From Ligustrum vulgare (taxonomy: Eukaryota > Streptophyta > Magnoliopsida > Lamiales > Oleaceae): 64,000 bases of DNA. Both the position numbers and the translations under genes were made by a program. The stretch's first letter is position 1. Each line of letters begins with the position of its first letter. The DNA is taken from assembly GCA_963555705.1 (NCBI GenBank), contig OY743183.1:47667466-47731465 (forward strand), given 5' to 3'. Positions 1 through 10,705 of this stretch are shown here, piece by piece. The notes under the pieces were generated by a model. It was not told the DNA's origin, did not search any database, and saw only the letters and a list, made by a program, of their open reading frames with translations.

Positions 1-1786
1 GAAACACATCTCTCAATTTGAGGAATTTCCCATGTTGCTTTCTTTTGCTTTTGCGTGTTTCATGTATTTCTTTTCCAGTGTGACTCTTTGTATGTTCTCC
101 TTATGAGAAAATAATAAAATCTCTGCTATCATCTACTAAATCTCGTTTGTGATGTAAATGAACTTGCATGTCTAACCTTAATTCCTTTAGTGGATGCTTA
201 TCATATCATGCTCTTAATTCCAAATGATAAAATTCTGGACAAAGTCTCCCTTGTAATTTGGACTTATCCCAAACCATAAGCATACTTCATAACTCACAAT
301 AATAAATAACTCCACATTTGATCACAACGATCTAAAAATATTGAAAACGATTCCAACACTTCAATATCATCAAAAAATATCCCATAATTCAATTCATAAT
401 TCCTCAACATAACAATTTCAAATCATATTTTTCAATATCACAATATCACTTCCTTCCATACCTTAATTGGCTCAAAAGATTACTCATACTTATATTTATA
501 AGTCATAAATCATATTCCCAAAATTTAATCACAAGGCCAAAGTTCATAATAAATTTCTCTTCAATATAGAGGCATAATTCACTTACTCAACATAATATCC
601 ATTACTTAATTCCCAATAACCAAATCTTTAAATCTCTAACTTCATGATGCTTCTCATAAAAGTCTCATTAAAACCACTTATAATCTTAACATCTCATAAA
701 ACTTCATAAAATTGGCTCGCTATTTCTCATTAAATCTAAATGATAGATAATCTGAACATATTTCTAATCATTTCTGTTGACTTCTCATACTTAGTGCCAT
801 GTCTAAAATCAATTATGCAAAGTCCATTTAAGGTTCATCATTTCTAAACTCAAGGACAATAATTATTTTGAAAATCATTCTTAAGTCATATTATTCCCAT
901 TATGCTCAACACCCGTTCTCTTTCTTTCTTTTCTTTCCGAATTTTTTTTTTTTCAGAATTGAAACTTGAAGAGTGGTACCAATAATCATCCACAGTTTTT
1001 CCTTGCTTTTAAGCAAAGGTAGTGATAAAGGGATAAATTATTGAACCGAAAATTGAAACTTGAAGAGGAAGTACTAATAACCATCCACAGTTTTTCCCTT
1101 GTTTTTACACAAAGGTAGTGATAAAGGGATAAATTATTGTACGAATTCATTATTAATTTTGTTTGTTTAATATATTATTCCATATATTTTGGGCAAAAGT
1201 TACAACCCAACTTAATTTCTAATTGAGTCAATCTTACTAAGCTTAATATGAACCAAAATTCATATCAATATCCTCTATGTCTCATGATTCTACATAAAAA
1301 GGAATAAATTAAAATTCAGGCTTCTATCAATTCATATCATACTCAACATGTATATTTCACTTAAAGATTCATAACATATGAAGATTTCATACTTAACATG
1401 TCTTAATAAAATCGTAAATGACTTGCAAAGCATATAACATACCTGGTTCGAGGAGTCAATACGTGGAGAGTGACATAGTAGAGTGATGAGTTAAAATATT
1501 TCATATAATCTTATTTTCCTTTAATCAACAATAATTTAATGTGGTTGTATCCAAATCAACATTTTCTTGAATCATAATTCCTAATTAATCACAGTCTTCA
1601 AAACAAATCCAATATCGATATAGTAATTATCTCCCCATCAATAATTAAAAACTTAACCCAAATAAAATTTATCGTCAAATCTTATTTTTCCTTTAGTCCC
1701 CGAACTTCTAGAAATTTATCAAAGACATCAATATAAACATCATATCACTAACTAATTATATTCCATAAAATTTTCAGGACATTACA
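1..1786 (-). mobile_element. Partial Gypsy-type LTR and 3' end, minus orientation
   Basis: Read on the minus strand, a purine-rich tract (1787-1800) is followed at 1786 by TGTAATGTCC, the usual PPT-to-3'-LTR junction. Just upstream on that strand (about 1800-1830) the text resembles the end of plant Gypsy pol, with a phrase like that coding for an E-F-x-x-x-N-S-F tail. The AT-rich body down to position 1 has no open frame and no second terminus, so the LTR would continue beyond the window. No part of it resembles the LTR at 2066-4493, so it is a different element. The Gypsy assignment is by style of sequence only. Confidence 0.38.
958..1138. repeat. Two-copy tandem repeat, period about 94 bp
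   Basis: A unit beginning GAAACTTGAAGAG occurs at 961 and again at 1055. Both copies share the stretch with CATCCACAGTTTTTCC and the phrase AAAGGTAGTGATAAAGGG. The copies differ by a few substitutions and short indels. The repeat lies inside the partial LTR. Confidence 0.65.
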
Positions 1787-1972
1787 AACTCCCTTGCTTA
1801 AAATGAATTTTGTCCTTGAAATTCGCACATCAAATTTCATCATGCTTTTCAAAATCATAACCATACTTGACATGTGAAAATTCAACTTTTTTTTTTTTAT
1901 TTTTATAATGAATAGTGATTTCGTTCACTGTTCATCATGAATAGCACGTCGTTTTACTGTTCACGTGAATAG

Positions 1973-2008
<36 letters not shown>

Positions 2009-2052
2009 AATAAAATTTCAAAAATCTACAGAATCGTTTTTAAAACTCTTTT

Positions 2053-2065
2053 CTCTGATACCAAC
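2053..2065 (-). other. Primer-binding site of a minus-strand LTR retrotransposon
   Basis: On the minus strand the LTR that ends at 2066 is followed at once by TTGGTATCAGAG, the complement of the 3' end of plant initiator-methionine tRNA. This fixes the orientation of the LTR at 2066-4493: its internal region should run toward lower coordinates. Confidence 0.7.
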
Positions 2066-2579
2066 TGTGACGACCCGAAATCTCGACCATTCGAGTGCCA
2101 CTAAAAGTGACTCATATCATATTATCGAGACTTAAATAGTAATGTAAAATTATTCAAAAGAATAATTAGAATCCCATAATTTTATTTGTGAATAAAAATA
2201 GAACATAATTTTCTTACATAAAGTTCAACATAATTATCTCATCAATCTTAACCACTTTTGCCACTTCCATGTTGACCGCCTCGAACCTTCAATTATCTGA
2301 AAATGGTAAATATCGTGGAGTGAGATTTATAAAATCCCAGTAAGTATACCAAGCATAAATTTTCTTTTGAAAGCATATGGATCATTTTCATCATAACATA
2401 GGATAGGATCGAAATACTCATAAACATAGGGAGACACAAGAATTTTACCGAACTTAAATGGCAAGAATTCTTATGTGTAGCGCTACTAAACTCCGGTCCC
2501 CTTAGCATAATCATAAACATATCATATGGAACCCATAACAATCTTGTGAGATTGATTTCATAGCAATGATCCAAACATT

Positions 2580-3480
2580 TTCATAAAAACATAAGATATA
2601 CTTACTTGTCATAAAAACATACTTACTTTTCATAAAAACATAAGGTGTATTTACCTTTCATAAAAACATACTTACTTTTCATAAAAACATAAGATATACT
2701 TACTTGTCATAAAAACATACTTACTTTTCATAAAAACATAAGATATACTTACTTGTCATAAAAACATACTTACTTTTCATAAAAACATAAGGTGTATTTA
2801 CCTTTCATAAAAACATACTTACTTTTCATAAAAACATAAGATATACTTACTTGTCATAAAAACATACTTACTTTTCATAAAAACATAAGGTGTATTTACC
2901 TTTCATAAAAACATACTTACTTTTCATAAAAACATAAGATATACTTACTTGTCATAAAAACATACTTACTTTTCATAAAAACATAAGGTGTATTTACCTT
3001 TCATAAAAACATACTTACTTTTCATAAAAACATAAGGTGTATTTACCTTTCATAAAAACATACTTACTTTTCATAAAAACATAAGATATACTTACTTGTC
3101 ATAAAAACATACTTACTTTTCATAAAAACATAAGGTGTATTTACCTTTCATAAAAACATACTTACTTTTCATAAAAACATAAGATATACTTACTTGTCAT
3201 AAAAACATACTTACTTTTCATAAAAACATAAGGTGTATTTACCTTTCATAAAAACATACTTACTTTTCATAAAAACATAAGATATACTTACTTGTCATAA
3301 AAACATACTTACTTTTCATAAAAACATAAGGTGTATTTACCTTTCATAAAAACATACTTACTTTTCATAAAAACATAAGGTAATACCTTTCATAAAAACA
3401 TACTTACTTTTCATAAAAACTTAAAGTATATTTACATTTCATAACAACATACTTAATTTTCATAAAAACATAAGATATAC
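2580..3480. repeat. 49-bp tandem array with alternating A/B variants
   Basis: The array repeats a 28-bp half and a 21-bp half, both starting CATAAAAACATA. The 28-bp half comes in two forms, A (with AGATATACTTACTTGT) and B (with AGGTGTATTTACCTTT), that mostly alternate, so the higher-order period is about 98 bp. Copies are nearly identical in the middle and diverge at the 3' edge (3370-3480). It lies inside the Gypsy LTR and has no open frame. Confidence 0.9.
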
Positions 3481-3711
3481 TTACCTTTTAAAAGATTAAA
3501 ATGAAGTGTAGTAGTAAATGGACCAAAACTTTCTTGACCACCTTGAATTTCTCTTACTTGTGGATTTTGTCAAGAGATTGGAAATAAGTGTATATGTGTA
3601 GAGTTGTGTGTAAAAGAGATGGGTTTAAATAGATGTATAAAGTTGGTATATTGTAAACATAATCATTCAATTCTATTAATTTTAACACATCATTTTCTTA
3701 AAATAAAGCAC

Positions 3712-4165
3712 CATTCATATACTTTTCCATATTTATACAAATAATATGCTCTTCATGATTATATATAATGGAGTATATAATTCATTCATATACTTTTCCA
3801 TATTTATACAATTATTATGCTCTTCATGATTACATATAATGGAGTCTTATCAATCATTCATATACTTTTCCATATTTATACAAATATTATGCTCTTCATG
3901 ATTATATATAATGGAGTATATAATTCATTCATATACTTTTCCATATTTATACAAATATTATGCTCTTCATGATTATATATAATGGAGTATATAATTCATT
4001 CATATACTTTTCCATATTTATACAAATATTATGCTCTTCATGATTACATATAATGGAGTATATAATTCATTCATATACTTTTCCATATTTATACAAATAT
4101 TATGCTCTTCATGATTACATATAATGGAGTATATCAACCATTCCTATACTTTTCCATATTATTAA
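3712..4165. repeat. Tandem array, period about 71 bp, 6-7 copies
   Basis: A unit containing TCATATACTTTTCCATATTT and TGCTCTTCATGATTA recurs at about 3716, 3786, 3858, 3929, 4000 and 4071, with a decayed copy near 4142. It is a second independent array inside the same LTR. Confidence 0.85.
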
Positions 4166-4644
4166 ATTAAGATTCTCATAATTATTATATATAATGGAAC
4201 CTCTCATGCTTACATATATTTTCTTAATTTCAATAATAAAAATAATTTTTTGTATAAATAAATATTGGGATAACATTGAATTAAGTACTTGGACTTAATA
4301 TACTTTAAATCAAGAGAATGGAGATATTTTTAGAATTTCGGAATTTAATTTAAAATCGAACGATCTCGATTATTTCTTGACTTGGCTATACGAATACGTC
4401 GCGGCGTTAACTTAATAAAAATGGGTGAAATAGTAGCGACACGATTTTCTATTAAAATAATTATTAATCGCGTAAAAATTCTTGGTCGCTACACACCCGT
4501 CTCCTAAAATTTTACAATTTTTATGTTTAAATAAGTTGTTGTCTTTATCATCATTTCGGAGTACTCTATCCTATTGTAACCCATGCAAGTGTAATAAAAG
4601 TACTAAATTACCATTTTAAATTTCAAGTGTTACAAGTTCTTGTC

Positions 4645-4854
4645 CATTACAAATTATTTACTATGATGTTTGGACTTCACCTATTGCGTCTTCAGACGGA
4701 TTTAAATATTATGTTATCTTTATTGATCACTTTTCCAAGTACATTTGGTTATACCCACGAAAGAAAAAATTCGACGTCTCACCTACTTTCCAGAAATACA
4801 AGGCACTTGTTGAATTTTTTCAAGAAAAACAATATAATATTGAATATTATTGAC
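4645..4854 (+). pseudogene. Ty1/Copia integrase fragment
   Basis: The frame beginning near 4645 reads through YYDVWTSPIASSDG and then YYVIFIDHFSKYIWLYP before a stop at about 4852. This is the start of the Copia integrase core: the first catalytic Asp in the DVW context, then the conserved FxDHF/Y-xWLYP strand. The second Asp (DNGGEY) and the Glu are absent, and there is no gag, protease or reverse transcriptase around it. Upstream codons are consistent with the tail of the zinc-binding region but contain stops. It is a decayed scrap of an old insertion with no LTRs recognised nearby. Confidence 0.75.
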
Positions 4855-4856
4855 AT

Positions 4857-5935
4857 TGTTTTTCCTTTTCTTCCCCCCAGATATTATCCTTTTTTTTTTA
4901 GGAAAAAAAAAAAGTTAACATGTAAATGTGTATCTTGAATAAAAAAAAAAAAATTAGCAGTCTTCTATTCAATTTCTTAGTTTTAAGAATATTGAATCGA
5001 CTTTTATATTATACTATTAAGTAAACGATTAAAAGCTAACCTTGGGCGTCCACACCCGTCTCTGTCCTGAAGATTAGTGAATGATGTAAATCGCAGGTTA
5101 TACCCTAAGTTAGCCAGGATTTGGGTACTACCAATGGACGATGAAGTACCTAGAAAATTCGAATCTGCAACCCCTTCGCTGCCAGCATTTATGGATCTCT
5201 AACCTTTTCCGATTAGGATGTGTCATGAGGACTACGCTATTAAATATACCATTAAAATGATGCATGTGCAAGTGCGTCTAACTGGTTCTTTATAGAAAGT
5301 TCTATTTTTATTGAGATGCACAGTGATTTCCCTATCCCTACATATTAAAAGAGTTGGTTTAAAATCACTATTCATAATTCATTTAAGCCAATTTGAACTG
5401 CCTAAGCCATTTAGAAATTTGAGCCATTTTAAGTCGTTGTTTTTCCTTTTCTTTTCTTTTTCCCCATATTATCGTTATTTATTTTTTTGCACTTTGATTT
5501 TAACATAAAAATGTGTATCTTGCATATTTCACTTTGATTTGAAATGCAAGTTTTTTATTATATGATCTTTTATTCAATTTCTTATCTTTCAAAATATTGA
5601 ATCGACTTTATATTACGCTATTAAATAAAAGGTTGAACGTCAACCTCAGGCGCCCTCACCCGTCTCTGTTTTGGGGATTGGTAGATGATGTAAATCATAG
5701 ATTATGCCAGCTGACCATGATTTGGATACCACCCACTGAGTGACGAAGTCTCTAGCAAATTTGAACATGCAACCTCTTCGCTGCCAGTATTTATGGACCT
5801 CCAACCTTTGTCAATTGGAATATGTCACAGGGACTACAATATTAAATATACCATTCAGATGATTCACGCGCGTCTCATTAGTTCCGTATAGAAAGTTATA
5901 TGTTTATTGGGATGCACAGTGATTATTATAGGGGA
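4857..5935 (-). repeat. Duplicated ~490-bp unit containing a SINE-like segment
   Basis: Two direct copies, about 4857-5335 and 5439-5935, share the order AATGTGTATCTTG, ATTCAATTTCTTA, ACCCGTCTCTG, CTTCGCTGCCAG and GGGATGCACAGTGATT-like blocks at roughly 80% identity by eye. On the minus strand each copy carries a Pol III B-box-like string (GGTTGCAGATTCGAA in copy 1), followed by a conserved body ending in GAGACGGGTG. That arrangement suggests a tRNA-derived SINE, but the A box and 3' tail are not clear. It could instead be any duplicated repeat. Confidence 0.45.
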
Positions 5936-6198
5936 AAAATACATAATTAATTAATGTGTTTGATTTTTTTTTTTTCCCGAAAAATCTATAACTAAATAAA
6001 AGAAGGATGGTGGACAAGGAATTCCCGTCCAAGTTCCCCATCAGAATTTTTTTTTAAAAAAAAATATAGTACTTTATTGAGATCATCACAAGAATCCAAA
6101 ATCTCGCAATAGCCAATTTCTATCACAGGTGGTCCCCACAAAACCCGCTGAAAAAAATAACAAAAGTAATCAATTTATTTGATATATTTCATTTACCA

Positions 6199-6419
6199 AT
6201 GGCACGATTCAAATATTCGTCTTCTGCTCATAGGCATGCTGGTGTTTGGGCTGAGATCCACAATGCAGAAAATGATGGTCAGCATTTTCTGCTTGCCTTT
6301 TCATAATCAATTTATACTATTTTTAAATGTATATGTTTTTCTTAACACTGATGAAACATATTTGCATTTTTTTAGAGGATTTGGTGTTATATATGAGCAA
6401 TATTCATATCCTCATGCAG
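6199..6419 (+). other. Possible two-exon gene fragment, unrecognised
   Basis: An ATG at 6199 opens a frame through 6277 that ends at a GT donor. A T-rich tract with an AG acceptor precedes a second open piece, 6376-6419, which ends CAG before GTAATAAG. The pieces total 123 bp (41 codons) and join in frame with no stop. The second part of the predicted peptide contains EDLVLYMSNIHILMQ. I do not recognise a family. Further exons may lie near 6600-6770, where a frame rich in charged residues is open, but boundaries there are unclear. Chance is a real alternative. Confidence 0.2.
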
Positions 6420-7930
6420 GTAATAAGTCATGTGATTTATTTATTTATTTATTTTCTTTACGATATTCATTGAACTAATTTTTTTTTTATCAAACACAGT
6501 AATCATCAATTAAAAATCAATTAGTGAAATTTTTTTGTGCAATACTTATTGAGGGTTTTTTATCTTCATTTTTTTTCCATTACCTTAACAAATCTCAATC
6601 AACGAGGTCAGGAATACGAGAAGGTTTGTTATTTGGAGTTGAAAATAGTACCCTCAAGATTAGCTCGAGGAGGGTTTTGGAACTTCTTGGAAAAATATGA
6701 ATTTCGATATTTGCGTAGCTATTCTCGAGCGTTGCTTCTTTTTGATGTTCAGTTGTGCATACCTGTTATTTAAATTTTAAGCGTATTTGTGTGTGTGTGT
6801 GTGTGTTTTAAATTACAAGTAGCCTAACACACTAGATTGGGAAATTAAATTTTAAATAGATTTATGGAAATTACTCATAACCAAATTAAATGGGAGTAGT
6901 TTTCAATTTATTTTTCATATATATGCTCTGTTCACGTAATTGTATTCCAAATTTTGAAATCATTAATTTAATTTACATGTTTCCAATTGATGCAGGTGCT
7001 TTTAGGTTATAGCCTTCACTATCATTTTTTAATACAGATTCAAATATCTTATACTGAAGCTAAGAAATACTTACCAATGGGAACTTAGGATCTACTAATT
7101 TGCTTCACATAACTTTTGTTTGGGCAATTGATCTGATTAAAAAGAATGGACCGGAATTTGAGCCCAATACACTTCAGTCAGCCTTTGGAGCCCAAATTCA
7201 CGCAACCGGGTTAAAGCCTGTTTAATCACCACCGCCTTATTTTAAGCCATTGATATGTTCTGATGAATCTGAGCCATCCATTTGTAATGAAAAGGAAAGG
7301 AGACGTTCTGATTGCCATTATTCTGATCCAGACGCTTCTTTTCACTTCCAAACTCTAAAACTCTCTCTCTGTGAAGGTGATTTTTTATCACCTCATCCGA
7401 TCTTTGATATTTCTTCATACTTTTTCCAGAAATTCTTAGATATTGATTGTAGTTTCTTTGTGGTATTGGTTGATACTGATTTGTGATAATCAATATACGT
7501 TTTTATGAGTTTTGGCAGAGTTTTCTGCAACTCTATTGATCTTTGTGGTTATTTTATGCGATCTTTGTTTTCTGGGAAGTTTTGTGTATATTTCTGAGTT
7601 TGGATTCTGATTTTGTACATTACATTTATTTAAAGTTGTTTTCTGATTTTGTGTTTAAACATTTGTATTTGGTTCTTTGTGGTGCGATCTTGAGCCTTTA
7701 ATCCTTAAAACTTTAATGTGAAACCATACTCATGTTCCTTACCTATCTCCCTTCATATTTATGCATTCAATTCACTTGTTAATAGTTGTGTCTTATTTCC
7801 TAACTATATTTTGGTCAATCTGCAATATTTTCCAGCTTTGAGGATACAAGAAGCAAAAATGAATGGGTAGTCTTGTTTAAAATGAGTGGAAATATGAAGT
7901 TATCCAATCTAATAACACTACCAAAATAAA
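6420..7930. other. Non-coding AT-rich stretch with a leader-like segment
   Basis: No convincing gene is present. A (GT)n microsatellite lies at about 6789-6806. The segment 7240-7490 resembles a plant 5' leader followed by a leader intron: CTCTCTCTCT-rich text, then GTGAAGGTGATTT, then T-rich sequence. No start codon can be tied to it. It could have belonged to the MEI2-like gene whose 3' exons survive at 10.3 kb, but this is a guess. Confidence 0.35.
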
Positions 7931-9526
7931 GGAAAATTGGCACATTTAGTCCCTAAATGTTTGTCTCTCTTTGTGCAATGGGTCCTTAACCTTTCATTTT
8001 TGGTGCTGAAGTCTTTAAACGTTGCATTCTTTAGCACAAGATGTCCTTTTTGATGATTTCCTTCCATTTCAATGTTATAAAGTTAAGAAAAGACTAAGAC
8101 TCCCTTATACATAATAGGCACAATTAGTCCCTGAACTTCAGAACTTCAGATTTGGTGCTTAAGTTCCTAACCTTTCAATTTGGTGCAAGTAATCCTTAAA
8201 CTTATGCATTATTTAGCGCAATAAGTCCTTAACATTTCAACTTGGCACTTAAGTCCCTAACATTGCATTATTTAGAGCCATGTATCCTTTTAGATGGTTT
8301 TCCTCAATTCCACTTTAAAAATTCAATTTTACTTTTATCAAAAATATTAAAATGCTCTTATATTAAATAAATAAGCTTCTTTTTGGTAACTTAAGATTTT
8401 TGTTTCTTGCTTTATCAGAGTCTATTCTCTCATGTGAATTGAGCTTTCAATAATGATTTTTACTGTGCTAACTTAAATTCCCCAACTTACCACCTTTAAA
8501 AATTTAATTTTCTTATATGTGTGTGTGATATTTTTTTTTCTTACTAAAAAATTTGAACCATGAATTCAAATACACGGTAAACCAAGGGTCAGATATAAGG
8601 ATACACTGAAAAAATGAGCTATTGATAGAATTGATCTGAAATACCAAAGACAGCTGCTTCAACTTCTCCACGTCATCGAGAACCTTTTGTGTAAGTCCTA
8701 ATGGTCCTAGAACCCCTACTACAAACAAAATATTAAATCAAGGATGTGACAGGGAATGCACTCTGACGAATTTGAGTTTTTCAATTCTCAATTGATTAAG
8801 GTTTATGCAATTTCAAAACAGAAATAATCTATAGAGCAAAGTGAACATAACTTTCAATTTACAGAATTGCTTTCAGAATTCCGAGGAAATGTTTGGGAAG
8901 AGAATTGATTTCAGATAAATTTCATCTTTTAAATAAGCCTTAAACAAAGGAATATAGCCTCTTTTTATTTCTTTTCTGATAAAAAGAAAATTAATTTTTT
9001 AAGGTGGTAAATTAGGGAATGTGTTAGCACAGTAAAAACCTTTATATGAAGCCCAATTAACATGACAGAACAAACTTTGACAAATCAAGAAATAAAAATT
9101 TTAAGTTGCCAAAATGAGGCTTATTTATTTATTAATATAAGAGCATTTTAATATTTTTGATAAAAATAAAATTGAATTTTTAAACCTAGAATGGAGAAAG
9201 ACCATCTAAAAGGATATGTGGCGTTAAATAATGCAACATTTAGGGACTTAAGCACCAAATTGAAAGGTTAATGACTTATTGCGTTAAATAATTTCTGAGT
9301 TTAGGGACTACTTGCACCAAATTGAAATGTCAGGGACTTAAGCACTATATTTGAAGTTTAGGAACTAATTGCACCAATTATGTATAAGGGCATTTTAAGT
9401 CTTTCCTTAATTTTTTAACATTGAAATGGATGGAAATCATCTAAAAGGACCTCTTGCGCCAAAGAATGCAACTATTAAGGACTTCAATGTAAAAAATGAA
9501 AAGTAGTGATATATACACCTTTCCCC
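7931..9526. mobile_element. Foldback element with ~550-bp inverted repeats
   Basis: The left arm (about 7931-8514) and right arm (about 8984-9526) are inverted copies, joined by a 470-bp centre. Shared blocks include TTTACTGTGCTAAC, ATATTAAAATGCTCTTATATT, TCCTTTTAGATGGT, and several repeats of TTAAGTCCCTAA and CAATTTGGTGC. The outermost bases are similar but weak (GGAAAATTGGCACA against GGGGAAAGGTGTAT), and flanking bases show no target duplication. Long arms and subterminal repeats suit a non-autonomous Mutator-like or Foldback element; no transposase is present. A transcript across it would form a hairpin over 500 bp long. Confidence 0.7.
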
Positions 9527-10256
9527 ATATTTGTAAGAATTTAATATATGTAACAACTTTATTAAGCATAAACCAGAAATCTCGAATTTAATCTTCCAAC
9601 CTTTGTAGTTGTATATGAATAGAAATGAAGCTGTGAAGACCCTACTGAATCGAGCCACGATAAGTCCTGCGCTGACAACATTGATCAAAATTAATATCTT
9701 ATTAAAATGAAAGCCTAGTGGAGTAATTTATGTTGTTAAAGATGTCTCTAAGTTTGTGTGTTTCTGGTTTGATCCTATTTGATTAAGAATTTAGTGACTT
9801 TTTATGGGTTTATTTTGGTGATTAATTTTAGGCTTATCATTAATGTTATGAGAAAATATGTTTTATGACTTTTAGAAGATCAAATTTGTAATATTTGTTT
9901 CTTCAACAAGCATTGAAGAATGTTTTTGTTTACTTACCAAATGGTTGATAGTTTTTACTTACTGATTAATTTTGGTTTTGCTGAGCTCTCCAGGTTATAG
10001 ACTTATACCGTTTATTTCCTTTTTTTGGGGGGTTAAAGTTCAATTTTAGTTTGTATTTGATGGCTGGTCAGTTGATAGTTTTTTTAAGTAGTTTATTTAT
10101 ACAATTGACATTTTACAGTAGATCGTTGAAATATCAAGGAAAGGGTAATAGATTCTTTATGATCTAGCTTTGTTGTATCAATGTTTGAAGTTGGATATTG
10201 ATTTTTTCTTTCCCTTTCTTGGGAATAATTCTATTTTACTCTGGGAGAAAATCTAG
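9527..10256. other. AT-rich sequence, probably old intron
   Basis: This stretch has no open frame of note. It lies directly 5' of the MEI2-like exon at 10257, so it is probably remaining intron. The expected upstream RRM3 exon encoding the first beta strand was looked for and not found. Confidence 0.35.
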
Positions 10257-10705
10257 GTACTCTTCAAAGATGCTTTTGGCTGCCATTGATAAACACCATC
10301 GAGGGACTTATGATTTCATTTACTTACCTATTTGATTTCAAGGCAAGTTTTTGGTACTATTGTACACGTTTTTTCATGTTTGCAAACGTGGTTTTCCTTG
10401 ATCGTGACAGTAATTTTATTATTTTGATGTCTAATTCTTTGGTACTCTATTTTGTTGTAGAACAAATGTAATGTGGGTGCATTTAACATGACAGATCCTT
10501 CCCTCGTGATTCCTTTTTATCAGGTATGCTTCATTTGTACCATTTACGTTTAAATATTTTTAATGTTATTGTTAAAAAAGAGTAAGATTCTTAAATGCTT
10601 TTGTTATTGTATAAACTATAATAATTGCATTTGATTGGTATTGACTGACTTTTATGGAAAGAAATGGGAGAAGTTCAATAGTAAAAAAGTGGCATCTTTG
10701 GTCAC
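10257..10705 (+). pseudogene. MEI2-like RNA-binding protein, RRM3 remnant (three exons)
   Basis: Three exon remnants encode consecutive pieces of the C-terminal RRM (RRM_2 type) of plant MEI2-like proteins. Exon a (10257-10342) reads SKMLLAAIDKHHRGTYDFIY; exon b (10461-10523) reads NKCNV then MTDPSLVIPFYQ; exon c (about 10650-10700) reads GKKWEKFNSKKVASL. In the family these segments are adjacent and carry the RNP-containing core. Exon a follows a CTAG acceptor and ends at a rare GC donor (AAG/GCAAGT); exon b has AG and GT borders. Damage is clear: one extra T near 10331 shifts the frame in exon a, two residues of the usual GYAFINM motif are missing in exon b, and the exon c acceptor AG is lost. 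Similarity stops after 10700. RRM1, RRM2 and the N terminus are not in the window. Confidence 0.85.

Larger units (their letters stand above)
2066..4493 (-). mobile_element. Long LTR (2.43 kb) of a Gypsy-type retrotransposon
   Basis: On the plus strand the unit opens TGTGACGACC and closes GGTCGCTACA, giving inverted termini TGTnnCGACC/GGTCGnnACA. A tRNA-iMet primer-binding site abuts it at 2053-2065, so this is the 5' LTR of a minus-oriented element. The length and style suit plant Tekay-like or related Gypsy elements, but no pol domain is left to confirm the lineage. Two tandem arrays (2580-3480 and 3712-4165) make up much of it. The internal region is almost all missing: about 265 bp further along is the 3' end of a different element, so a deletion or recombination has removed the body. 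Confidence 0.68.

Noticed and set aside
2580..3480. Regularly spaced repeats resembling a CRISPR array
   Set aside because: The units are contiguous with no unique spacers, and the setting is a plant LTR. It is a tandem array.
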